Part shown: piece by piece, positions 11,501-23,500 of the stretch
Layout: the number at the start of each line of letters is the position of its first letter
Numbering within the stretch: the stretch's first letter is position 1
Assembly (NCBI GenBank): GCA_030248215.1
Contig: JASANG010001517.1
Location: 31,974-95,973, forward strand
Source of the DNA: Enoplolaimus lenunculus
Taxonomy: Eukaryota > Nematoda > Enoplea > Enoplida > Thoracostomopsidae
Length of the DNA: 64,000 bases
Direction of reading: 5' to 3'
The notes under the pieces: generated by a model
Databases searched by the model: none
The model's input: the letters and a program-made list of their open reading frames with translations, nothing else
Told to the model about the DNA's origin: nothing
Made by a program: the position numbers and the translations under genes

Positions 11501-14500
11501 TCGCAAAATATGAAAGAAACTTTTGCCCGAAAAAAACTTAAGCCGTATTCACACGTGCAAGATTTTACTGCGAGAACTTGCAGCTGCAAAATGTACGCAA
11601 AACCTGCACTTTTTCATCAACCAATGAGAAAGCGGATGCAATAAATTCATTGAACTTGAATGGTTATTCCAATATGTGAAATAAATTCCTAGCTAAAATT
11701 TTTTAATGAATTATTTGCAGCTGCAAGTTTTTCGAACGGGATTTTGGACAAAACTAGCAAGTGTAAAGCTGCACCTGCCAGTTCTCGCGTCAAAAACTTG
11801 CTCGTGTGAATATGGCTTTATATTTGCTGATTTGAAGTTACGCGCAATCTGCTTTGTGGCAATGCTGAGTAGCGTCTTTCAGCTTAATATATAATCAACA
11901 GAAAGTTGTATGGCTGCGTAGCTCAGTGGTTAGAGCAGCGGACCGGTAATCTGTATGTCGTGCGTTCGAGAACAACCACATCCGCTGGAAAATTTTCGTG
12001 AAAGGCTCTATATGGTACTGCTTAAACTTACAATTTATGCAAAATATATTTTTATACGTTTAATCTTCAGTTGTTTGTGACAAGTTCTATATTCGGCTTC
12101 CTGCTCAGAAATATCTAATTGCGCTTGCGAGCAACCCTATTCATAGACGTTCATATGCTGGATTATTGACATAGCAATGCGTATAAAAGTGAATTCTGAC
12201 GTTCACAAAAGTTTGCTAACGTTACAATTCTTTAAATGTTGTCAATAACGTTCAAATTGTATTAATACACTGCAAAAAATGTGAGTCAAATTGACTCTCT
12301 CCGAAATAGGCTCTACGGGACTACACAAATTGAGTCAAATTCGACTCCGTCAGAGTCAAATTGCATTGTTTGATCTCGCAAAATTTCATAGATTATTTTT
12401 TGCAGGTCAGACAGCGTTGTGGTCATGTTTTGCCGGAACCCAGCGAAAGGCCATATCCGGTTCCGCCACTTAAAAAGCGGATAAAGCCACGGCCGTTCCG
12501 GTCGACGCAACGACAAAGTGTGGACGCGCAGCTCGACGTGATAACCACGGTAAGAGCCGGATTATGAGGGTGTACTGGTCGATTTAAGGTAGATATACCG
12601 ACTGAGCCTATCCAAGCAGAAATTTTGTATAAAGATCTGGCATTAAAATAGCGTTTGTTTTATACTGCCCCTTTTTGAAGAATTTGAATCTACCACTAAG
12701 GTTTAATAGATATAAAATCTAAAGGTTATACCGGATATCAGTTTCCGGTTAAAAATCACTGTCCGTCCGTTTCCGGTTTTATCATTCTCACTTGTGCAAT
12801 TTGTAATTTTATAAAATTTGGCTTCTGACAACGTTTCTATTTGAAAAAATTCAACCTAAATTATCTTCGCTACACTAGGGTACTTGAAATATAGATGGGA
12901 AAAAAAAAATCCCCCCCGGGGGCCTTTTGCTATTTTGCAACAAAATTATTTGTTGTTTACTATTTTAATTTTTTGTTTCAGAATTTAACCGATTCTATGA
13001 TTGGCCATTTTACCCGGTTGCCGGAAGCGCTTTGTCCAATGATCGACGTTGATTCCAATTGCTGGAATGGGACAGCTGTATCAAGGTACATTTTTGTAAC
13101 GAAAAATAAGCTACACAGCAAAAAATGGTGAGTGAAATTGACTCTCTCCGAAATAGGCTCTACGGGACTACACAAACTGAGTCAAAATTCGACTCCGGCA
13201 GAGTCAAATTCGATTCACTGAGGTCGCATGTTTGACTCTGGCGGAGTCGAATTTGACTCAGTTTGTGTAGTCCCGTAGAGCCTACTTCGGAGAGAGTCAA
13301 TTTGACTCACCATTTTTTGCAGTGTATGAAGTTCGTTAATATGGGCATCTGACGCAATTGTGTTAATATGATCGCACATGCGGAAAGAGTAGGGTCTGTA
13401 TTCTCAAATGTGTGTACACCAGTTGGTGATAGGTCTTGTAACCTTTGAACCAGTGCATGATGAGGTTCAAAATTAAGCACATTTATTCTCACTTGATGTG
13501 TTCTACTTCTGTGCCAATTTTGAGGCCTGCAGTTGTAGAAGTTCGTCAGTTTGAAAATCTATCGCTAACTGGTCATAGATGCTACACAAATTTGAAAGTA
13601 TAGACCAGTGCCGGAGCACTCAGGGGTGGGGGATCTTCTCAAATTCCAGGGTGGGGGTCATCAAACTCGCGAGCGAGAAGCCAGACGCATTTTCAAACTT
13701 AAGCGGTTTTTGTTTCAACTGGTTAGGGTGGAGGCCCTTTAGGGGTGGGTCCCCCCAAACGGGGCGTATGGCGTGTGGCTGCTCCGGTCCCGGTGTAGAC
13801 CTAGGTGTGAACTGATTTTTACGCCCATTTTCAATCGAGAACTTGACTAAATTTCAAATTTTAGCTAAGTTATTAACAAAACTTACTCATGAAAACATTT
13901 TTACTGCAAATCGCAATAATTTTAAACTGCATTAGCTATGTATTTTTACAAACATTTTTTGCAAATTTTAGTTTCATTTCATAGTGTTTTTATGCACATT
14001 AGCTGCATTAGACAGATTAGCTAAATTAGACTTAATCACTTTATCAGGCTTCCAAAGCTACGTTCACTTTGATAGCATGAGATATTGTTTCAACATCATA
14101 AAGCTGTAATTTATAGCTCATTCACACCCATTGGCTCTCAATAATGACTGTTCGTAGCGTAAAAAAGGCCCCATTTGGAACCATTGTATCGAATACGGCT
14201 GTAACAGTAGTATAAGCATATTCCTAATCATAAGCGTAAGAATAAGCTTATATCTAAGCGTATGCGTAACAAAATAATTAGTCTAAAGCGTAAGCTTGCT
14301 CTATTGCAGTCCCACAGAAAAACGCTCCGGCCCTGATCTTTACACGGGCCACCGTTTGGAACCAGGAGTCCCAAATGTGCCACAACGGTCGAAAACAACG
14401 GAATGGATACGAGCCACGTTTCTTACAGAAATTTCAACGAGACAAGGAAGGGGTTTACAGGGTTTAGAATGACCTGATCGACCCTAGAGTCCAAGGATTC

Positions 14501-17500
14501 CTTAAAATGACGTGAATACCCCCCTCGAAATCAACACCTGGCACACGCCGGACCCTAAAACGTCAGACCCGTGACTGGTGCTAAACTAAGAGGGTCACGA
14601 CTTTTGAAAGTACTTCAACGTGGAACCGATCTGTGACTATAAAAGGAATTCAGTCGTAGAACCAATACTTGACATAAAAATTATTCAGGGGGTAAAGTTT
14701 TTTAGCAACCTCCCCCCAGCAGCAATTAGGAGACTAAAACTGGTGGCGTGGTGTAGGCCTGCAATTAGATCCATGACTTAAAAATTATTCAGGGGGTAAA
14801 GTTTTCTAGCAACCTCCACCCCCAGCAGCAATTAAATAGTCTGAAACTGGTGGCGTGGTGCAGGCCTGTCATTACACCTATTACATAAAAATTATTTAGG
14901 GGGTAAACTTTTCTAGCAACTTCCCCCCAACCGCAATTAGTGGAAAACTGGCGGCGTGGGGTAGTCCTGCAATTATAGACGCACCTGACGTGCGTTAAAA
15001 TGGGTTCCGACCCACGGTCGATGCTAATTAGCATGATTCATTAGATTTAGGTATTTTGAGTCTATACTGTTTTCACGCTTGTTTTTTAGCAAATATTATT
15101 TTGTTGAACGCCATTGAAACGGACCAATGATTTACTAAGAATTTCGTTTATACACTGCAAATAATGGTGAGACAAATTGACTCTCTCCGAAATAGGCTTT
15201 TCCCGACTACACAGATTGAGTCAAATTCGAGACTCCGCCAGAGTCGTCTTCGACTCACCCGAGTCGCTCAGTGAATCGAATTTCACTCTGGCGGAGTCGA
15301 ATTTGACGCAGACTGTGTAGTTCTGGAACGCCTATTTCGGAGAGAGTCAATTGGACTCACCATTTTTGGCAGAGTATTCACTGCGTGCCGCCGGACGCCG
15401 CTGCGCGGCACAGTAAATTATATTAAAAATTCCACCAAAATTTGCAAGTGTGAATAGGGCTATATAATATAATCTCGCGAGAGTTTACTATTCTGAAAAT
15501 TTTCAATCAATTACCGTACTCAGGGTATATATCGAGAAATTGTCGTTCTTGCAGCCTTGTTCCTGGCTGCGTCAGTTCATCACCTTCCTACTTTATAGCA
15601 CTATTTTGTATAATAAAAACTTGCACGCAAACACATATTTTGTTTGTGTTTGTACTGCGAAAAACGGTGAGTCAAATTGATTCTCTCCGAAATACGCTCT
15701 ACGGCACTACACAAATTGAGCCAAATTCAGTTTCGCCAGAGTCAAATTCGAATGCTAATTACATAGTCTAATTACTGAAAATCAGGGGTTTGGTACAAAA
15801 AACAATAAAGTAGAATGTTCCCCCAATTCTTGAAAAAATAAAAACAACACCGTTTCAGGTAACATTCGCACGTAAGAGGTCAAAATATATTCTCGCTCGC
15901 AATTGAACCCGTTTTCAAGGTTTCTACCCTTTTGAAATGATATCACGGGCTACGACCCTGGCTAAAAATCGAACGAATTTGTTGTTTTCGTATTATGGAT
16001 TATTTTCTATTTCGTCTAAGTACCTGTTGGTCATAGTTGGTGCTAGGAGGTGCTTAATATAACGAGAACCCAGATAATGCGAGACAAGTTACTCGACGTA
16101 CAATACAGAAAATAATAGCTTTTTATGAAAAACACTAGCTATGTAATTTTAATAGCATTCTTAATTTGATATATTGCGCTGTGTTGAAGAGGAAAATTAG
16201 TTCAACAATCGTAGCTACGGGTTTGTAGCTAGAAGGCGTCAGGAGAGAAGAGACAGTCTCCTATGGAAAAATTTTGCCGTCCATAGAAAATTTTCAACCT
16301 TGCTTGTAAGTCATCGAAAACGCTTGTATGCCGCTCGGGAAAAATGTTTAGCCCCCTATCGAGGTGAGCAGGCTACGGTTCTTTCAAACTAGAGATAGAC
16401 ACGAGGGTCTAGTGCCACAAGCTTTGTTCCCTTAAAAATAGTGGCACACGTGGGTGAGAGCAGAGGGCATATTGTCCCCCGTGTATAAATTTCGGTTCAA
16501 ACAGCCGTTACGACAACTAACGGTATGAACTTAACTAGGCAGCGAGGTCGTGTGTTACGTGGGCTCTAAAAAAGTTTGACGAAAAACATGAGGGCCCATG
16601 TATAGAACACGGCCGGAATGTTTTCCGACCGGTCTGTAATAGAGTTCCTAAGGTTAAGCTTTAGATTATTTTTTGCTTGGCTTAGGCTTAAAGCTCGTTG
16701 TTTAGGCTTAGGCTTAGACGTAGGCTTAGGAATATACTTATACTACTGTTGCGGCCCTGTCCTATACATTGGCCAACATGAGGGTCAAAAATACATTTCT
16801 CTTGTCTCAGAGTTCATTTTTAAAGCACTCGTTACGTGCCGTTTGAAAGATCGGATCCTGCGGTAACGCACTCACAGGTCTCCAGCATATTATGGGTGGC
16901 GCTATACGTGTGCCGTTGCACAAGTCAAAAATTTTATGCCTACAAATTGATCTGCAGTGTCATGCGCCAATATATGCGCGGTGCCGGACGTTGACGGACG
17001 GCGCCGTACGTCATTAAAAATATACCACTTCCGTAATTTTAGGCCTGAGGCCCTGAGTCGAGCCCGTGGCCCAGGGGGTGGGCGGGGAGCTCACCCCCCT
17101 GGAAAAATAATGGCGTCCCCTAGACAATTTTCAATCTTGCTTGTAACTCATTGAAAACCCTTGAATGCCTCTCCTGAAAAATTTACAGCTTCCCTAGCAA
17201 GGTGAGCTGGCTACGAGCCTGCCCTGAGTTGAACAAAAGATTTTTCGATAGACAGCGTAAATTTATAAGAACCACAAGGCCATGTTGCAACCAATAGGTT
17301 GACCCTAGGTTTGGTTAATGTAGTACCAGGTGTGGGGTCAAGGGTAGGGATAAAGGTATATTTTCCTCCTGGATACAAAAAATTCTTTTAGTTGGGGCCA
17401 TCCTAATAATCTGGGCCTAACCTACTTTGATGGGCGGTTGATTTCTTCGTTGAACTAACAAACTATAGGCTTAACGCCGGGGTTAGGCTTAGGCTTAGAA

Positions 17501-20500
17501 ATATGCTTATACTATTGTCACGACCCTCGCAGTAATACACTGACCATGCTCAGGATCCTGGGGGTCAGGAAATATTGTTTTATATGACAACATACCCTAC
17601 CGAATGGAAATTCCGGCCGAACCCTGGCCGTGTACCGAGCTCAATCAACACGAGCTCAATGGCGGATCCATGGGGGGCCACCCCGGCCGTACCTCCCCCC
17701 GAACAGCATCTCGACAAAAATTATATAGCTATTTTATGGCAATAGTTCGTGGTTTGTGTGTGGGTCAAAAATAAGTTTATTACCTGTAAAATTTTGCCCT
17801 CCCCCCATTTTGAGATCCTGGATCCGCCACTGCACGAGCTCTTCATTCGCAGTTTATATTCCACTTCGTACCATACACTACCAGTCTCCCTGCTCAACAA
17901 CGTCTCATAAATTTTTGACCCCAGATGGCGTGCCCCGAACTAAACTTCGTAGAATCTAAAAGTTATGTATGCTTTGTTGGCCCATGTAAAGGTCAGGGGC
18001 GGAACGTTTTTCTGTGGGACTAGAAAAGGATAAGATTAAGCTTTAGACAAAATTTTTTGCTTGGCTTTCGCTTAGACTTAAGCTTAGACTTAGGCGTAGG
18101 AATATGCTTATAATACAGTTCCGCCCCTGCTCTTTGCATTGGCCGCTTTGTTTATACGTGAATCACATGAATATGGTTCAGTTTTCTTAATATAATGTTG
18201 TTTTTCGTGTGGTATGTTTAGCTTCTAAGCTTTATTTGGTATATCGCTGTAGGGGTAAGTCTTACAGATCCTTAAAGGTTTAAGCCCTTGGAATATATAT
18301 GTATATATATGTATATATGTGTATATATCCAATGTTTCACAAAAACTACAGCCATAATACCAGCGAAACATTTCCTTGGTTCTTTCTATTTAGGATGACT
18401 ACGCGAAATGTATAGGCTACGCCAAACCAGCTTAGCCAGAATTACATTTCAACAGGTGGTATATCCTGATGTCAAAGTTGTTTTGCTACCAAGCGACAAA
18501 ATGTACTGATTTTTAATATTCGGGTTATTTTGAACCCTGAAAAGTTTGCTTACTTCTTATTTTTCATCAGGTTCAAATGTGGATATATTCCCATTTTTTT
18601 CTTTATATACCACTTCTTGGCCAATCAAACCAACTGGTTTGTGTTGGTGTCACGAAACCAGACGCCAGATTGAGTTAGATTAGGTCACGTCAGTGTTCCG
18701 GGGTCGGAAAACAAGAACCGGGTACGGGAAGTGTGCCACTTTTAGGACTGTACCGTTTAGGTGTTTCTGGTTGGACTGCAACCGAGTAGGCTAAAATTTT
18801 AGACTATATTTTAGGTTTAGGTTTAGTTTTACACTTTTTTGCCACATTTAGGCTAAGGAATATGTTTAATGTACAGGTATTACGACCCCAAAGGTAACAT
18901 TGACCAGAAGTGTTGTTGCCACCTTGAGTTTGACTGGTGTGTACGGGATACATTGAAACTTCAGAAATTAAAATTTAGAGTGACGGGTAGGTTGAGGGGC
19001 TTTAAATTCAGATATTTTAAATTGTAAATTTTTGTGAAATTTATGGCAACTGATTATAAATTGAAATTACAAAAACTAACCAACTTTTGATGTTTGCAGT
19101 CAACAACCCATACTGCAAAAAATGGTGAGTCAAATTGACTCTCTCCAAAATAGGCTTTTCGGGACTGCACAAACTGAGTCAACTTCGACTCCGCCAGAGT
19201 CAAACTCGACTCCGCCATAAAGTCAAATGCGACTCGTTGAGTAGCACGTTTGACTCTGGCGGAGTCGAATTTGACTCAGATTGTGTAGTCCCGAAAAGCC
19301 TATTTCGGAGAGAGCCAATTTGACTTACCATTTTCTGCAGTGCAAGTATAATAAAAATGCAATTCTTCACATGAGAATGCAATATATTCTTGCTTTTCAC
19401 CCGGATTTACACAGTTGTACCTACGTTCTAATAATTTGACCAAATGAAAAATTTAAAAGTATAGACCATGTATAGATCAGAGGCGGGCCGCTTTACCACG
19501 GAACTACAATTGTGTAAGCTTCAGTTTTAGACTATTTGTTGCTAACACTTATCTTTACGTTTAGGCTTAGGTTTAGGAATATGCTTATACTACTGTTATG
19601 GCCGTGTTTTATACATTGTTTAAAATTTTTAACACAATTTATGAAAACTGGTCCAGTATATTAAAATCGGGCACGTACGATCGCTTTCTGGCGTGGTTTC
19701 AGACGACAAGGCCCTGCCGTCCATCATTGTTTCCGCAACCAATCCGTTGCTTACCAATCCGTTGCTTAAACTCACAACTTCTTCAAGCCAGGAGTGTAGC
19801 AAGATCACATTGCTAGGGACGCTAAATTTTTTTCAGGAGGTGCATACAATGGTTTTCAATGACTTACAAGCAATGCTGAAAATTTTCTAGGGGGAGACAA
19901 AATTTTTCTCAGTGAGGCTGCGGCTCACCTGGCCCCCTCTTGTCTACGATCCCGCTTCAAGCGCGGATATGCTAGCATAGAAATATTAATAAACCGTCAA
20001 ACAGATGCGATTGCGAAATTTACTGGTTTCTGGTTGATTCAGCTATGTCTATGCCATCCTTAACAAATGTTTCAATCATTAATTATATTTCACTAGTTTG
20101 CCAGCCTTATGCAAACCAGGTTTCAAACCTAAATACTCGGTGACGTCTGCCTTATAGACTACCATAAGCGTTCTAGTCCGCAGTAGTCTATGCGGTCTCT
20201 GGACCTGACAGCAGAGGTGAAATCAAAAGTTTCTGACGGGGGTATACATATTGTGGCCTATGTTACTTTAAGGGGCGTTGCAGTAGATTAAACGTATTCC
20301 TAAGCCTAAGCCTTAGCGCTGCAAAAGTGTGTTCCTAAAAGTCTAAGCCTAAGTCTAAGCAAATTAAATATTTCGGCGGTGAGAAGCGCCCTACCTCTCT
20401 TTGAATCGACCCCTGCTTGCAAAACTTAAAGCCATGCGTTGTTCAACGTATTACCTTAGGCAAACGGTATCCGCTGGGGCTTATGGGTATGTGGTTGGAA

Positions 20501-23500
20501 TCTCCACATGTTTTCCGGTCATAATTTTTCAGTCGTTTCTCCAATTTGCTGGGCTGGTTGCCGCCGTCAACCCTGTTGCTGAACAACTGACCCGTAGAAT
20601 AAATTTAGCTCTGATGAAAAATGGCTACACTGTAAAAAATGGTGAGTCAAATTGACTCTGTGGGAAACAGGCTTTTCCTGACTACACAAACTGAGTCAAA
20701 TTCGACTACACCAGAGTCAAATTCGACTCACAGAGCGCTTCAGTGAATCGAATTTGACGTTGGCGGAGTCGAATTTTGACTCAGTTTGTGTAGTCAGGAA
20801 AAGCCTATTTCGGAAAGAGTCAATTTGACTCACCATTTTTTGCAGTGTACCAACGCGTGCAACCTATAAATGTAAAACTTTCAAATGATTGACCATCCCT
20901 GTGTAAATTTTTTGACCTTTTCAAACATTGTGAATTTCCTGCAAATTTGAATATTTATATGTTGGCGATAAATAAATCCTCTTGAGGTTTGTATATGTTT
21001 TTTTAGCTTATTCTGTTTTCTAAATTAATTATTGTAAGTTTTGAAGGTTTTAGTTTTGTTAGATTGAGCCTTGGGCCAAATTATAGAACAGTGCCGTAGT
21101 ACACTGCAAAAAAAGGTTAGTCAAATTGTCACTCTCTCCGAAATAGGCTCTACGGGACTACACAAACGGAGTCAAATTCGGCTGCGCCAGAGTCAAACGT
21201 GCGACTCAGTGAATCGAATTTGACTCTGGCGGAGTCGAATTTGACTCAGTTTATGCAGTCCCGTAGAACCTATTTCGGAGAGAGTCAAGTTGACTCACCA
21301 TTTTTTGCAGTGTAGTATGAACATACTCCTAAGCTTAAACTGAAGCGTTTAGTCTAACAGCTTAAGCTTACTCTATTGCAGCCCAACAGGAAAACGTTCC
21401 GGCCCTGATCTTTTCATGGACCGAGCTTTGTATAACCATTATCCTAAACGCATATTTCTAAGCCTACGCCTACCCATAACAATGAGCTTATTCCTAAACC
21501 TAAGCCTAAACCACACAATTAGCATAAAGCTTAAGCTGTCTCTACAGCAGTCCAAAGAAAAACGTTCCGCCTGTGATCTTTACCAGGAATCAACCCAAAC
21601 AGTGGTCAGACCGGTGATTTCCGCATTGAAATACTCTATTCTAGATCTATCTAGAGTCCCTTAGACTGCCTATACCTGGCAAACCTTTTGCTAGATACTG
21701 CTCTGAATATTTGGTTACGAAAAAAGCACCTGATGTTCAGAGAATTAATTTCTACTAAATTTGGTTTTTTATTTATCATTGTTTTTCGAAATTTTTTAAT
21801 GTTTATGGCTAAGTTCTGTATTTTTTCTAGTAAATTCCGTTCACGCTACGTAGGGGTGATTGCTTCAGGTCAAATTGTGACCTTCCTACGTGCCGTATTC
21901 TAGGAAACACTTCTGCTGAACGTTGTTGAAAACACGGGCCCATATATAGATGAGGGTCGTAAAACAGTAGTATAAGCATATTCCTAAGCCTAAGTGTAAG
22001 TATAAGTCTATAACTAAGGTCAAAACCTATACTTACACAAAAAAATAAGTCTAAAGTTTTCTTAGTTTATTGCAGTCCCGCGGAAAAACTGTCCGCTTCT
22101 CAGTCTTGAATTGCAATTGTATGCCACCAAAATTAATGGATTCCTTCCCAATCAAATTTTCCGCGGACGATCCAAAATATATAAGTACAGGTGGTAAATG
22201 ATATTCAACAAAATTGAGTTAAACTAATGTTTTAATGTATTATTTTGGTTTCATCTATGAAATATGGTATTTTGTCCTGTAGGTGCCGCTAGCACTACCT
22301 AAACCTTTGTTATCCACCGGTCTACAATTTGTCTAGAGTATAAAATTGAAAACAATTTTTGCTAGGGGGGTCAGTTAGGAACGTTTACTGTCGTAAATGT
22401 TGACCTGGCTTTTCAAACACTTAATTTTTCAGTTTCATTAGCGTTGCCTGAAATATATTTGTTTGTTCGAAATTTAGCTTAAGCTTATTGTATTGCGCCG
22501 TTAACAAAGCTTTGAAATACCTTAGCTAGAAAATATTGCAAGCTGTAATGCAGGCAGAAAAATTCTGTGTTGATGGGCCCGCAGCCAGAGAGGATTCAAC
22601 CCCTCTGGAAAAATTTCGGCCGCCTTAGAAATTTTTCAACCTGGTTTGTAAGTCATTTAAAGCCCTTGTATGACCTTTATGTTTTTCGACCTCGCAAGGG
22701 TAGTTGGCTATTGGCCTATGTCTTGACTAAACCAGTTTGAACCAAATTTTACGGATTTATAAAAGATAAAAGTTACAAAATCTGGTCCTCAACGTTCGTA
22801 TCTGGTATGTTTTGCCTGTTTTATATTTAAACTATTTTTTAACAATAACCACACTCAAAATAATATTTCTGATATTTAAGAAAAAAATTCTTACATTTAA
22901 GAAATATGATTAGCAAGGTGCACATGAAATGTATTTGTGTTATAACAGAAAAGTTTTCAAAAAAGTTTTGAAATATAGTTTGATAATAAACGTTTTCTAG
23001 TTAGTTTTACAAAAATTGTCTTAAATATCGCAAAAACGTTTCAGATTTGCCACAGAAAATACTTTTCTGAATAAATTCAGAAATACTTTTTCGTGTGCAC
23101 TGCCCGGTGGTATGCGTATGACACTAAAATGGTGGTCTTGAATTTTATCTCGATCTGTTACTTTTCGACTCCGCTTTACACTACTCTGGATAACTTAACG
23201 CATTTTTAGACTCCCAACGTTAACTTTGTTACAAAACTAAAATTCGTTAAATTTAAAATTCTCTTCCGACAGTTCAAATCACCCGGGGCTTTCCTTTGAT
23301 CTCTAGAAATCTTCCTTATCCCACGTTACCGTCAAATCTACTCCGACCAGTAGCCAAGGGGAGGGAGCATGGGGGCTCACACCCCCTGGAAAATCTTTGG
23401 TCCCCTAGAAAATTATCAACCTTGCTTGCAAGTCATTAAAAACCCTTGAATGCCCCTCCTGAAAAATTTTTAGCCCCCCTAGCAAGGTGAACTGGCTACA

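Noticed and set aside
11430-11513. Continuation of the exon 3 reading frame
   Set aside because: It lies past a strong GTAAGT donor, and the next exon continues the glypican pattern only if splicing occurs at 11429.
11912-11984. Functional tRNA-Thr gene
   Set aside because: C at position 33, weak stem pairing, and homologous copies with the same non-tRNA tail show it is a SINE head.
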